28,632 nucleotides of DNA from CAYUHC01 sp964444555 (GCA_964444555.1 CAYUHC010000009.1:1-28632); one strand, 5' to 3'; positions 13,149 to 21,188 are shown, numbered from the stretch's first letter. A program made the numbers and translations. The notes: generated from the sequence alone by a model not told the origin.

Positions 13149-13916
13149 ATGAAGACGCCAGAGACTTCTTGGGGTGGGGTAGCTGATTGGTACAACCAAT
13201 TACTCTCGACGGATGAGGATAGTTTTCAGCGTCGGGTGATTTTGCCCAATCTCTTGCGTCTAGTGGCACCCAAAGCCGGCTTGCGCGTGCTCGACTTGGC
13301 GTGTGGTTCGGGATTTTTCTCCCGCGAACTTTTGGCCGCTTGTCCTTCTCTGGCCCCGATTACTGCGGTTGATCTTTCGGCCGAGTTGATTGCTCTGGCC
13401 AAGCAGGCCGAGACAAAAAATATTTCTTATTTTGTAGCGCCGGCGCATAAATTAGGGATAGTGGAGAAGGCGTCGCAAGACGTGGTTATGAGCATTTTGG
13501 CCATTCAAAATATTGCAGAAGTCAAAGAAGTTTTTGCTGAAGTGCGTCGCGTTTTGGCGCCGGGCGGGCGGTTGCTTTTGGTTCTCAATCATCCTGCTTT
13601 TCGTATTCCCAAATTTTCGGCTTGGGGTTGGGATGAGGCGGAGGGCCGGCAGTATCGGCGTGTTGATCGCTATTTGTCGGAACAGCGATCCGAGATCCAG
13701 ATGCATCCGGGGTCGGCGCCGGGCGTGACCACTCTCTCATTCCATCGGCCGCTCCAGTGGTACGCCAAACTATTGACTAATCAAGGATTTGTGATTTCGC
13801 GTTTAGAAGAGTGGGTGTCACATCGTGAGAGCCAGCGCGGTCCGCGACAGGTGGCTGAGGATCTGGCGCGCAAAGAAATTCCTCTATTCTTGTATTTGGA
13901 GGCACGGTTAGGGTAA
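13149..13916 (+). CDS. Class I SAM-dependent methyltransferase
   Basis: A 255-residue cytosolic protein with the Rossmann-type methyltransferase motifs: motif I LRVLDLACGSGFFSREL (45-61), the acidic residue after strand 2 in ITAVDLSAELI, and VVMSILAIQNIAEVKEVFAEVRRVLAPGGRLLLVLNHPAF as motifs II and III. A typical methyltransferase-11 type core is followed by a substrate-specific C-terminal part (RYLSEQRSE, SFHRPLQWYAKLLTNQGF). It starts two bases after the SIMPL gene without an SD and is therefore probably co-translated. The substrate cannot be deduced from the sequence. Confidence 0.88.
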   Translation: MKTPETSWGGVADWYNQLLSTDEDSFQRRVILPNLLRLVAPKAGLRVLDLACGSGFFSRELLAACPSLAPITAVDLSAELIALAKQAETKNISYFVAPAHKLGIVEKASQDVVMSILAIQNIAEVKEVFAEVRRVLAPGGRLLLVLNHPAFRIPKFSAWGWDEAEGRQYRRVDRYLSEQRSEIQMHPGSAPGVTTLSFHRPLQWYAKLLTNQGFVISRLEEWVSHRESQRGPRQVAEDLARKEIPLFLYLEARLG

Positions 13917-13919
13917 AAT
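13914..13919 (+). promoter_or_regulatory. -10-like box of the second SIMPL gene
   Basis: TAAAAT overlaps the methyltransferase TAA stop and ends six bases before ATG 13926, matching the spacing seen at the other leaderless starts. Confidence 0.45.
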
Positions 13920-13925
13920 CCAACC

Positions 13926-14723
13926 ATGACTGATAAAATAAAAAATTATCTCGGCATTGCCGTGATTATTGCAGTGTTGCTTGTGGGGTTGGCGGCTTGG
14001 TCCTACGCCCGAACGTATGCTCGGACGGTTGAGCCATCAACTTATCGCAGTTTTTCCGTTATGGGTGAGGGTAAGTCGGTTGCTGTGCCAGACGTGGCGG
14101 AATTTAGTTTTAGCGTGATCACCGAAGGCGGCAAAGATTTAGCGGCCCTCCAGGCGGAAAATACCGCCAAGTCAGAGCGAGCCATCGCTTTCGTTAAGGG
14201 TCAGGGCGTGGCGGATGCTGATATTCGCACCGAGGGTTACAACGTGGAACCTCGCTATCAGAATTCTTATTGTGGCGGCGTCGTTTATGCTAATGGCGTG
14301 ACGACCTGTCCACCAGCTTCGATCGTGGGCTACACTGTTAGCTTGCGCGTCGTTGTTAAGGTTCGGGACTTTGCTAAGGTTGGCAGTCTGCTTTCTGGTG
14401 TAGTCACCAATGGCGCCAACAGTGTCTCGCAGTTAGTCTTTACTCAGGATGATCCAACGGCGGCTCAGAGCGAGGCTCGTGCTGAGGCGATTGCTCAGGC
14501 CAAAGAGAAGGCTAAAGAGATTGCCAAGGCCGGCGGCTTTAAGGTTGGTCGTTTGCTCGGTATCGACGAGGGTGGCTACGGTTATCCTTATCCTTACGCC
14601 AAGGATGGTTACGGTGGGATGATGGAGATGTCGGTCGCTCAGACCGCCGCTCCTCGCGTCGCCGTTGAGCCAGGTTCTCAAGAAGTGAGAGTGACAGTTA
14701 CTCTTCGCTACGAGATTGAGTAA
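13926..14723 (+). CDS. SIMPL (DUF541) domain protein
   Basis: A 265-residue exported protein. An N-terminal TM or signal anchor at about 9-27 is followed by a complete SIMPL domain: SFSVMGEGKSVAVPDVAEFSF, an ADIRTEGYNVEPRY element, and the repeated EARAEAIAQAKEKAKEIAKAGGFKVGRL helix. Near the C-terminus a Gly/Tyr/Pro-rich loop (YGYPYPYAKDGYGG) is inserted before the last strand (VRVTVTLRYEI). Two cysteines (YCGG, TTCPP) lie in the exported domain and could form a disulfide. It is a paralogue of the 12415 gene, diverged. It overlaps the convergent pseudouridine synthase gene tail-to-tail by 26 bases. Confidence 0.92.
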   Translation: MTDKIKNYLGIAVIIAVLLVGLAAWSYARTYARTVEPSTYRSFSVMGEGKSVAVPDVAEFSFSVITEGGKDLAALQAENTAKSERAIAFVKGQGVADADIRTEGYNVEPRYQNSYCGGVVYANGVTTCPPASIVGYTVSLRVVVKVRDFAKVGSLLSGVVTNGANSVSQLVFTQDDPTAAQSEARAEAIAQAKEKAKEIAKAGGFKVGRLLGIDEGGYGYPYPYAKDGYGGMMEMSVAQTAAPRVAVEPGSQEVRVTVTLRYEIE

Positions 14724-15390
14724 GTCCCAACGTCTCTAAGAGTTTAGTTTTTTCCACAGGCCGGAGCTCTCGCGCAGAGCCCGGTTTTTGGTTGCCTAGT
14801 CGCAGGTTGGAGATGCGGGTACGAAGCAGGTCGGTGACTTGGAAGCCGAGCGCGGAGCACATTCGGCGGATCTGATGCTTTTTTCCTTCGCGCATGACGA
14901 TTTTAAAAGTTCGGTCGTCGAGGATGGTCACCTCAGCTGGTTGGGTGTGATAACCTTCGATGTCGATGCCGGCGGAGAGGAGGCGGGCGAAGGAGGGCGA
15001 GAGATGTTTGTCGACTTCGACGACGTATTCTCGGGGGTGGCCGTATTCTGGATCAAGCAAACGGCTAGGCAGGCGGCGATCGTCAGAGAGCAAGAGCAAA
15101 CCGCGCGACTCTTTGTCGAGGCGGCCGAGGGCTTGGAGCTCGGCGCCTTGCCAGGCGTAGACCTCCTTCATCTCCTCGCCGCGCGGCTTGTGGTAGAGCG
15201 CGTAGTGGTAAGTGGGGTCGGGGCGGCGCACTTCTATTTGGTCGCCGGCGGCGACCTGTTGGCCGAGCGCCGCCTTCTGGCCATTGACCCACACCAAACC
15301 CTTCGCGATCAGCTCATCAGCTTCGCGACGGCTAGCCAGGCCTAGAGTGGCCAGTCGTTTATTAAGCCGCTGAGTTTCTGGATCCTTCAT
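14698..15390 (-). CDS. 16S/23S rRNA pseudouridine synthase, RsuA/RluB/RluF family
   Basis: A 230-residue enzyme isomerising uridine to pseudouridine in rRNA. An S4 RNA-binding domain is at about 7-52 (RLNKRLATLGLASRREADELIAKGLVWVNG). The catalytic motif GRLDKESRGLLLLSDD is at 89-104, with Asp92 as the catalytic residue. The later signatures EYVVEVDK and KIVMREGKKHQIRRM are also present. This order is typical of the RsuA/RluB/E/F family; which rRNA position is modified cannot be told. A weak -10-like TAGAGT (15398-15403) lies seven bases before the ATG. The 3' end overlaps the SIMPL gene convergently. Confidence 0.92.
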   Translation of the reverse strand: MKDPETQRLNKRLATLGLASRREADELIAKGLVWVNGQKAALGQQVAAGDQIEVRRPDPTYHYALYHKPRGEEMKEVYAWQGAELQALGRLDKESRGLLLLSDDRRLPSRLLDPEYGHPREYVVEVDKHLSPSFARLLSAGIDIEGYHTQPAEVTILDDRTFKIVMREGKKHQIRRMCSALGFQVTDLLRTRISNLRLGNQKPGSARELRPVEKTKLLETLGLTQSRSEE

Positions 15391-15483
15391 GTGGCTAACT
15401 CTACTTTAAAAAACATCTTTTATCAACGAGAGTCAGCCGTTCTTCAGCTTGGATATTTTGATTGAGTGTGATACATTTGGGCC

Positions 15484-15645
15484 ATGTTTTCTTTCTTGTT
15501 CAAGCGAAATAAAAAAACTCTTCACGTTACCGTTAAGAGAATCTCTCGTCGAGAGCTTAAGAAAAAGGTCGAGGAGGGTACTGCTCAAGCGATTCAGTAT
15601 TATGGTCGCAGCTTAAAAAAGCTTGCCGAATTTGACCGAACCTAA
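15484..15645 (+). CDS. Small basic protein, candidate antitoxin of a Doc-type toxin
   Basis: A 53-residue ORF starting at ATG 15484 and overlapping the start of the Doc-like gene by 23 bases. It is rich in Lys and Arg (FKRNKKTLHVTVKRISRRELKKKVEEG) with a helical C-terminal part. It does not resemble Phd clearly, so the antitoxin role rests on position, overlap and size. A spaced TGTGATACATT element upstream (about 15466-15476) could be the promoter. It is too short for strong coding evidence. Confidence 0.55.
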   Translation: MFSFLFKRNKKTLHVTVKRISRRELKKKVEEGTAQAIQYYGRSLKKLAEFDRT

Positions 15646-15991
15646 AGAGATCCATTATTTGGATTCCGAACTTATGGAAGCGATGTGCCATAAGTTGGCT
15701 TGTAATTTGTTTAATACCAAAGATGATCCGATTGGTAAATTTGAGGAGCACGAGGTCAACTTATTAGATATCTCGTTAAAAGCGCCCCAGCAGACTTTCG
15801 ATCAAAAGGATTTGCACCCAACTTTAGTTGATAAGGCGGTAGCTCTTTATTACGCTCTAAACAAAAATCATCCGTTTAAAAATGGCAACAAAAGAATTGC
15901 TCTGACTTCGCTGATCGTCTTTTTGTACATTAATGATTGTTGGTTACTCGTTAGTGTCGAAGAATTTTTGGCGGACGAAAAAGCTATTTAA
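15623..15991 (+). CDS. Fic/Doc family protein, Doc-type toxin
   Basis: A 122-residue protein with the Fic/Doc active-site motif HPFKNGNKR at 83-91. In the family this loop transfers a nucleotide or, for Doc with Lys where Fic has Gly, phosphorylates EF-Tu. The surrounding helices (LVDKAVALYYALNKNHPF and IALTSLIVFLYIND) match death-on-curing proteins in length and spacing. The start is probably TTG 15623 or TTG 15632, because no ATG precedes the conserved region. Both overlap the small upstream ORF, suggesting coupling as in phd-doc. The 3' end overlaps yqeY by eight bases tail-to-tail. Whether it is a toxin in this host is inference. Confidence 0.82.
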   Translation: MPNLTEPKEIHYLDSELMEAMCHKLACNLFNTKDDPIGKFEEHEVNLLDISLKAPQQTFDQKDLHPTLVDKAVALYYALNKNHPFKNGNKRIALTSLIVFLYINDCWLLVSVEEFLADEKAI

Positions 15992-16436
15992 GCAGCTCCT
16001 CAACCACGGCTTTTACATCGGCGCCGTCGGCTTGACCGCGAGTTTCTTTGACGACGGCACCGATCACCTTACCCATATCGGCTTTAGTCGCACTCATGGC
16101 GGCAATTACGCCTTCGGCCACTTTTTTAATTTCTTCGCGAGGCATCGTGGCTGGTAAATAGGTCTCGACGTAGGCGAGTTCGGCCTGTTCGCTCTCGGCT
16201 AAGTCACTTCGGCCGCCGGCGGTAAATTGGGCGATGGCGTCTTTGCGTTGCTTGGCCAGTCGTTTGATGACGGCAGTGGCCTCTTCGTCGGTGAGGATCT
16301 GGTCGGGCTTGTAACCCTTGGTGACCGCCTCGTTCATAAAGGCCGAGATCAAGCCGCGGATAACCGTGAGTTTAACCGAGTTCTTCTCCTTCATCGCCTC
16401 TTTAATGGCGTTTTTAATCGTTTCGTGTAGCGTCAT
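15984..16436 (-). CDS. yqeY: GatB/YqeY domain protein
   Basis: A 150-residue protein of the YqeY family, which shares the C-terminal domain of the tRNA-dependent amidotransferase subunit GatB. Typical features are EAMKEKNSVKLTVIRGLISAFMNEAV, ILTDEEATAVIKRLAKQRKDAIAQFTAGGRSDLAESEQAELAYVETYLP and the C-terminal MGKVIGAVVKETRGQADGADVKAVVEE. The length is standard. The role in other bacteria is unclear, possibly tRNA-related. It is divergent from the helicase gene across only 34 bases. The start is fixed by the extended -10 seven bases upstream. Confidence 0.93.
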   Translation of the reverse strand: MTLHETIKNAIKEAMKEKNSVKLTVIRGLISAFMNEAVTKGYKPDQILTDEEATAVIKRLAKQRKDAIAQFTAGGRSDLAESEQAELAYVETYLPATMPREEIKKVAEGVIAAMSATKADMGKVIGAVVKETRGQADGADVKAVVEELLK

Positions 16437-16443
16437 ATCTTAG

Positions 16444-16452
16444 ACTATAGCA
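16444..16452 (-). promoter_or_regulatory. Extended -10 box of yqeY
   Basis: On the minus strand TGCTATAGT ends seven bases before the ATG at 16436. Eight bases separate its hexamer from the -10 of the divergent helicase gene. Confidence 0.6.
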
Positions 16453-16454
16453 AA

Positions 16455-16463
16455 TGGTATAAT
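16455..16463 (+). promoter_or_regulatory. Extended -10 box of the helicase-nuclease gene
   Basis: TGGTATAAT ends seven bases before ATG 16471. The sequence is a perfect TGn-TATAAT with no -35. The mRNA is predicted to be leaderless. Confidence 0.68.
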
Positions 16464-16470
16464 CCGGGCA

Positions 16471-19434
16471 ATGTCGGAGGATCAATTTGAGCAACATTAC
16501 CAACGCCTTAATCCCGCTCAACGTCGTGCCGTCGATCTGATTGATGGTCCGGTGATGGTGGTGGCCGGGCCGGGCACGGGCAAGACGCAAGTGTTGACTT
16601 TGCGGATTGCCAACATTTTGCGTCAGACCGACACGCCCGCCGACGCGATCTTGGCTCTAACTGTTACTAATGCTGGCGCTCATGCGATGCGGCGACGATT
16701 GGTGTCGCTGGTGGGGAGTCGCGCTTATCGGATCCCCATCCACACCTTCCATAGTTTTGCTAACGAGCTAATTAGACGTTATCCCGAAAAATTTCCTCGG
16801 ATTGTGGGCGCCATTAACGCCTTGCCGATTGATCAGATCCAGATTTTGGAGGAGGCGATTTTGGAGAGCGAGCTTACGCTCCTCCGGCCTTATGGCGATC
16901 AATTCCACTATCTCTTTCCGGTTCAGCAAGAAATTGATCGCCTCAAGCGCGAAAATGTTAGCCCCGACGACTTGCGCGCGATCGTGGCCCTAGAGCAAAA
17001 GGCGCTCGAGAGCGTGCCGGATTTACGTCACGAGAAAGGGGCCTATGCCGGCCAGATTAAGGGTAAGTATCAAGTTTTGCGGACCAACATTACCAAAGCC
17101 GAGGAGCTAGTCCGACTGTACACGGCTTACGAAACCAAGCTGGCCACTCGTCGTCTCTACGACTTTGGCGACATGTTGCTTGAGGTTAACCGCGCCTTAA
17201 GTGAGGACGGGGATTTTAGACTCCAGATCCAGGAGGAGTATCAATACGTTTTAGCCGACGAGCACCAAGACGCCAATCAATCACAAAATCGTTTGTTGGA
17301 GTTGTTATCCAGCTTCCACGAGCATCCAAATTTGTTTATTGTCGGCGATGAGAAGCAGGCCATCTTCCAATTTCAGGGAGCGTCGCTAGATAACTTTAAT
17401 TATTTTAAAAAACTTTTTCCTCAAGCGGCGCTAATTACGTTAAAGGATAATTATCGTTCGACCCAACTTATTTTAGACGCGGCTCAGAGCGTGATCGGTA
17501 AGAGCCAGGCCTTGCCGGCTGAGAGCTTGTCGCCTTTGGTGGCGCGTTCCGAACGAGCGTCGCTACCGATTAGGGTTAGATCATTTACCAAACCAGCTCA
17601 CGAACTGCTGTATTTGGCGGAAGAGATCAAGTCTAAGCTGGCCGCCGGTGTGTCGCCCGAGCAATTGGCCGTACTCTATCGCACTAATGGCGACGCGCTA
17701 CCAATCATTGATTATTTTGAGCGGGCGGGGATCCCGTTCGTCGTCCGCTCAGACTCTAATATTCTTGAAGATATTGAAGTGCAAAAATTAATTGTTCTCT
17801 TGCGAGCGATTAATGGTTTTGGCGACGATCGTTTGTTGCTTGAGTTTTTGCATCTCGACTTTGTGGCGGTGGATATTTTGGAAATTTATGCTTTGCGCGA
17901 GGAGACCACTGGCGGTTCGCTCTGGCAGCGCCTGCGAACTAGTCGCAAAAAGAAGTTAAAGTCCTGGTCGCAAAAGTTGGAGCGCTGGGCGCGCCTGGCC
18001 GCCAATCAGAGTTTTTTGGATCTGTACGCGGTGGTGGTGCGGGAGTCTGGTTATTTAGAGCATGTGTTAGGTTTGCCTGAGGCGCAGGAGGTCTTGAGCA
18101 AATTGCACGCGCTCTATGATGAGGGAGTGGCGCTCTCGCGTAGCAACCATCACTTTAGGTTGGCGGACTTTATCCAATTTCTTAATCGGTTGGCGACGCA
18201 TCATCGCGGGATCAAGACTCGTCAGGAGGCTGGGCAGAGTGGGGTAGAATTGATGACGGCTCACAAGTCTAAGGGTTTGGAATTTGATTACGTCTACGTG
18301 ATTGGTGTTTCGGATAATGGCTGGGGTAGCCGTCGTTCGCCGCAATACTTTAAGATCCCGACGCGCGCCGGCGTGCCCACGGCCGCCGATCCGGTGGAGG
18401 ATGAGCGCCGCCTCTTCTACGTGGCGCTCACCCGCGCGCGCTTGGCCGTCGCGCTTAGCTATTCTTCGGAGGGATCAGATGGTCGGCCGCTCTTGCCCAG
18501 TCAGTTTATTGAAGAGTTGGATCCCAGTCGTTTGGCTTGGGAGTCGATGGCCGAGTGGGAGGCCGCGGTCCGTCCTGAGCGTAATTTGATTTTTACGCCG
18601 CGGCAATATCAGGGCGCGTCAATTTTTGACCCAGCTTATTTGGCGGGCCGCTTTCGCGAGCAAGGTCTCTCGGCGACGGGGTTAAATAATTATTTACGTT
18701 GTCCACTTGATTACTTGTTTACTAATTTGTTGCGCGTTATCCAGATCCGCAATCGTCATACGATGTATGGCACGGCGATCCATGGGACGCTCGAAGATTT
18801 TTTTAATCGTTATCGCGAGGGCGGTGAGGTGACTGTTGAATCGTTGTTGGCCAGCTTTGAGCGCTTGGTCCAACACGAAGCTTTTTCGGAAAGAGATTTG
18901 GCGGCGGCGCAGGTGCGGGGTCGGGAGGCGTTGGCGGGCTGGTTCCAGACCTGGTCTGCTTCGCCAACGGGTGGTTGGCCACGATCAATTCTTAACGAAT
19001 ATAAGATTCCTGGTTGCCATCTCACGCCCGATCTAAAATTGGTGGGCAAGATCGATAAGATTGAATTTTTAAGTCCTGAGACGGTGCAGATCGTGGATTA
19101 TAAAACAATGTCGCCCAAGAGTCGTAACGAAATTTTGGGCACGACCAAAAATTCGACCGGAGATATTTATCGTCAGTTGGTGTTCTATAAAATTTTGATC
19201 GAAGAGTGCGAGCGCGGACGTTTTAAGGTCGCCAGCGCGATGGTGGACTTTGTCGAGCCAAGCGAGAGTGGCAAATTTAAGCGCGAAGCCTTCGAAATTC
19301 CGCCCGCCGATGAGGCGACGGTCCGTGAGTTGCTTGATCGGGTGGCGGGGGAGATTGTTTCGGGCGAATTTGTTAAGCGGGGCTGCGGCGAAAAGGATTG
19401 CTTGGGCTGCCGCCTCAGCCGAATGATGAAATAA
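16471..19434 (+). CDS. UvrD/Rep-type helicase fused to a PD-(D/E)XK nuclease domain
   Basis: A 987-residue superfamily 1 helicase. Motif I is AGPGTGKT (Lys38), motif II is DEHQD (263-267, where UvrD has DEYQD), followed by GDEKQAIFQFQGA (III), LKDNYRS (IV), MTAHKSKGLEFD (V) and RRLFYVALTRAR (VI). After about residue 730 a RecB/AddB-like nuclease domain follows: LSATGLNNYLRCPLDYLF, GTAIHGTLEDFF, KIDKIE and VDYKTMS (the D-x-K of PD-(D/E)XK). Cys744 together with Cys972, Cys977 and Cys980 at the very C-terminus resembles the four-cysteine iron-sulfur cluster of AddB and Cas4 nucleases. It could act alone like a compact AddA in recombination and repair. No AddB/RecC partner is seen in the window. 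Confidence 0.93.
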   Translation: MSEDQFEQHYQRLNPAQRRAVDLIDGPVMVVAGPGTGKTQVLTLRIANILRQTDTPADAILALTVTNAGAHAMRRRLVSLVGSRAYRIPIHTFHSFANELIRRYPEKFPRIVGAINALPIDQIQILEEAILESELTLLRPYGDQFHYLFPVQQEIDRLKRENVSPDDLRAIVALEQKALESVPDLRHEKGAYAGQIKGKYQVLRTNITKAEELVRLYTAYETKLATRRLYDFGDMLLEVNRALSEDGDFRLQIQEEYQYVLADEHQDANQSQNRLLELLSSFHEHPNLFIVGDEKQAIFQFQGASLDNFNYFKKLFPQAALITLKDNYRSTQLILDAAQSVIGKSQALPAESLSPLVARSERASLPIRVRSFTKPAHELLYLAEEIKSKLAAGVSPEQLAVLYRTNGDALPIIDYFERAGIPFVVRSDSNILEDIEVQKLIVLLRAINGFGDDRLLLEFLHLDFVAVDILEIYALREETTGGSLWQRLRTSRKKKLKSWSQKLERWARLAANQSFLDLYAVVVRESGYLEHVLGLPEAQEVLSKLHALYDEGVALSRSNHHFRLADFIQFLNRLATHHRGIKTRQEAGQSGVELMTAHKSKGLEFDYVYVIGVSDNGWGSRRSPQYFKIPTRAGVPTAADPVEDERRLFYVALTRARLAVALSYSSEGSDGRPLLPSQFIEELDPSRLAWESMAEWEAAVRPERNLIFTPRQYQGASIFDPAYLAGRFREQGLSATGLNNYLRCPLDYLFTNLLRVIQIRNRHTMYGTAIHGTLEDFFNRYREGGEVTVESLLASFERLVQHEAFSERDLAAAQVRGREALAGWFQTWSASPTGGWPRSILNEYKIPGCHLTPDLKLVGKIDKIEFLSPETVQIVDYKTMSPKSRNEILGTTKNSTGDIYRQLVFYKILIEECERGRFKVASAMVDFVEPSESGKFKREAFEIPPADEATVRELLDRVAGEIVSGEFVKRGCGEKDCLGCRLSRMMK

Positions 19435-19476
19435 TGGCTCAACTGGGCCGTTTTATTGTTAAAGTACTAAAAATAC

Positions 19477-19504
19477 TTGACAAGATTTTTGTATGTGCTA
19501 TGCT
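19477..19504 (+). promoter_or_regulatory. Strong promoter of the structured RNA locus
   Basis: A perfect -35 TTGACA (19477-19482) and -10 TATGCT (19499-19504) with a 16-base spacer. Transcription is expected to begin near 19511. Unlike the mRNA promoters of the window, it has a full -35. Confidence 0.8.
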
Positions 19505-19510
19505 GGTAGC

Positions 19511-19999
19511 AGCTTGAAATGGACGACAAAGCAGGGCAATCGGGCCCGGGTCGTTTATTTGAAATAGGGTGCAGGTTCCTCAGGTCAGCGGAACTGCTTG
19601 CATCGTATCGGAAGGGCTTAGTCCCAAGTAAGTCTGACAAATCGCGTCGGCAGTTATATTCTCCCGTAGTCTCGCTAGTGAGATTGTGATCGATTAGTAG
19701 CTAGCGAGAGAGGAGCGCGAGGATCGTTGAATCGATGCCTGTCGTGGAGTTTGGTTGATTGTCCACGCCAGCGTATTAAAAGGGATAGTTGTTCTCAATC
19801 AGTCTTTACTCTTCGACTTATCTGGGTAATTAGAGAGATTATAATCAGAATAAGTCGAGGGGTGAGTCAAATCGTGTTCGAATCTCTCTGGGTAGCGAGA
19901 ACGTTGGTCTAGATATCGCTAACCACCTGGCCATGTTAAGACCTGCAGAAATCCTCAATTGAGGTCCCCGCGCGTAGCCAACGGCGGGGTTTTCTTTTT
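19511..19999 (+). ncRNA. Unassigned structured noncoding RNA, about 490 nt
   Basis: This is the only gene-less stretch above 300 bases (19435-20006). It has a strong promoter, no convincing ORF and a T-tailed terminator. Multiple long inverted repeats are visible: GCAGGTTCC with GGAACTGC (19571-19597), TCTCGCTAG with CTAGCGAGA (19670-19709), CGTGGA with TCCACG (19744-19766), TCGACTTAT with ATAAGTCGA (19813-19858), the hairpin CCTC-AATT-GAGG (19953-19964), and the terminator stem. I looked for signatures of RNase P RNA (GAAAGUCC/ACAGAA), tmRNA (tRNA-like ends with CCA), SRP RNA (GGAAGGAAGCAG) and group II domain V and did not find convincing matches. A divergent housekeeping RNA remains possible. 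The region upstream (19435-19476) holds only the short tail of the helicase transcript. Confidence 0.65.
19966..19999 (+). terminator. Rho-independent terminator of the structured RNA
   Basis: CCCCGC (19966-19971) and GCGGGG (19984-19989) form the stem with a 12-base loop, followed by TTTTCTTTTT. It lies just beyond the 3' end of the convergent MFS gene; it has no T tail in the minus direction. Confidence 0.85.
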
Positions 20000-20006
20000 G
20001 TAAAAA

Positions 20007-21188
20007 TTAGCGCGTATCCTTTAGTTTGCTGGCGACGGGGATCATCGCGAGGAGGATTAGGCCTAGGCCGAAGTAAATATTTTGGAGTGGCATCACTAGG
20101 AGAGCGGTGGTGGCGAGGACGGGAGCAATCACATAGGCCAGCGGATAGGTCGCGCGCGAGAGAAAGATGGTATTGATGTCGCCACCGTCAATTTGTTTAA
20201 AGAGATAAGATTCTTTCATCATTTCGATCGTGGCCGCTCCGACTCGAGTGGCAAAGAGCATTATTGCCCACACGAAGGCAGAATCGGTGGTTAAGAAGGC
20301 GAGACTGCCAGTGCTGACTCCCGCGATCCCCAGACCAATAAGAAGCAATTCTTTTTCTCCTAGCGTGGTATCGGCAATCTGGCCTAAGACGAAGTCGATC
20401 AGCACAAAGGGTAGGAGCATGATGGTAAAAATTTTGCCGATGGTTAGCCAGTCAAAGCCGATCACGCGGTTGAGAAAGATTGGAGTGTAGATCACCATCG
20501 TGGCGTAGAAAAAGTTAAGCGCCAGATCTACCACCAAGATGCGACGCAGGGCGCTGGCCTTGGCGGTTTTGCCAAAGCTGATCCGGCGCAGAGTTTTAAG
20601 TAACGTAAAGCGCTCGTGGCGCGGATTTTTTGTTTTGGTGGCGGTGGTGGCCCAAATGAGGAGCGGGAGCAGGGCGGCAAAAGAAATTAGATAGACACTG
20701 CTAAAGCCGCTTTTGCCGACTAGGTAAGTGGCCAAGAGTGGCGAGAGTAGCCAGGCTAAGTTAACGAGAGTCAGAAAGAGCCCTCTGATCCGTCCGGTAA
20801 TGGCGTGGGTTGAGAGTTGCTCAAGTTGGATGTCCAGGGTAATGGCCAAGAGATAGGAGGTCACCAAATACGCCAAGAGTGCCAAAATTGAGATGAGGGC
20901 GGAACTGGTGAGGGTGAGAGTAAAGAGTAGTCCGGCCACAATCGCACTTAGCCCGGCCAGAATTTTTCTCGGCCCGTAACGGTGGACTAGCTCGGTCAGC
21001 GCGATGGCGCTAATTAAGCTGACGATAGAGGCGGCGACGTAAAAGATCCCCACAAATTTTTCTGGAGCGAATTGATTTAAGAACGAGGAGTTGATGTACG
21101 CCGTCAGGGCCGAGCTGGCATTGAGAAAAAATCCACCTAAATAAATCGCGTAACGTAAACGTCGTTTAGTGGCGGGTGTTAAGGTCAC
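20007..21188 (-). CDS. MFS transporter, substrate unknown
   Basis: A 393-residue integral membrane protein with about 11-12 TM helices typical of the major facilitator superfamily. The loop after helix 2 carries ELVHRYGPRKILAGLSA, a variant of the G-x-x-x-D-R-x-G-R-[RK] motif A with Asp replaced by Val-His. The central cytoplasmic loop (KTKNPRHERFTLLKTLRRISFGKTAKASALRR) is basic, as expected. It starts at GTG 21188, where TATAAT lies six bases upstream. The substrate cannot be inferred; no metabolic neighbour points to one. The 3' end abuts the terminator of the structured RNA locus. Confidence 0.85.
   Translation of the reverse strand: MTLTPATKRRLRYAIYLGGFFLNASSALTAYINSSFLNQFAPEKFVGIFYVAASIVSLISAIALTELVHRYGPRKILAGLSAIVAGLLFTLTLTSSALISILALLAYLVTSYLLAITLDIQLEQLSTHAITGRIRGLFLTLVNLAWLLSPLLATYLVGKSGFSSVYLISFAALLPLLIWATTATKTKNPRHERFTLLKTLRRISFGKTAKASALRRILVVDLALNFFYATMVIYTPIFLNRVIGFDWLTIGKIFTIMLLPFVLIDFVLGQIADTTLGEKELLLIGLGIAGVSTGSLAFLTTDSAFVWAIMLFATRVGAATIEMMKESYLFKQIDGGDINTIFLSRATYPLAYVIAPVLATTALLVMPLQNIYFGLGLILLAMIPVASKLKDTR

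Noticed and set aside
14839..15345. A 168-codon plus-strand ORF opposite the pseudouridine synthase
   Set aside because: The minus-strand protein has S4 and catalytic motifs; the plus frame is a shadow.
19727..19912. A 61-codon plus-strand ORF inside the structured RNA locus
   Set aside because: No ribosome-binding site or -10 close to the start, no recognisable protein features, and it spans several strong inverted repeats.
19511..19999. Assigning the structured RNA to tmRNA or RNase P RNA
   Set aside because: No tRNA-like ends with CCA or tag ORF ending in Ala-Ala, and no recognisable P4 core sequences; left unassigned rather than forced.
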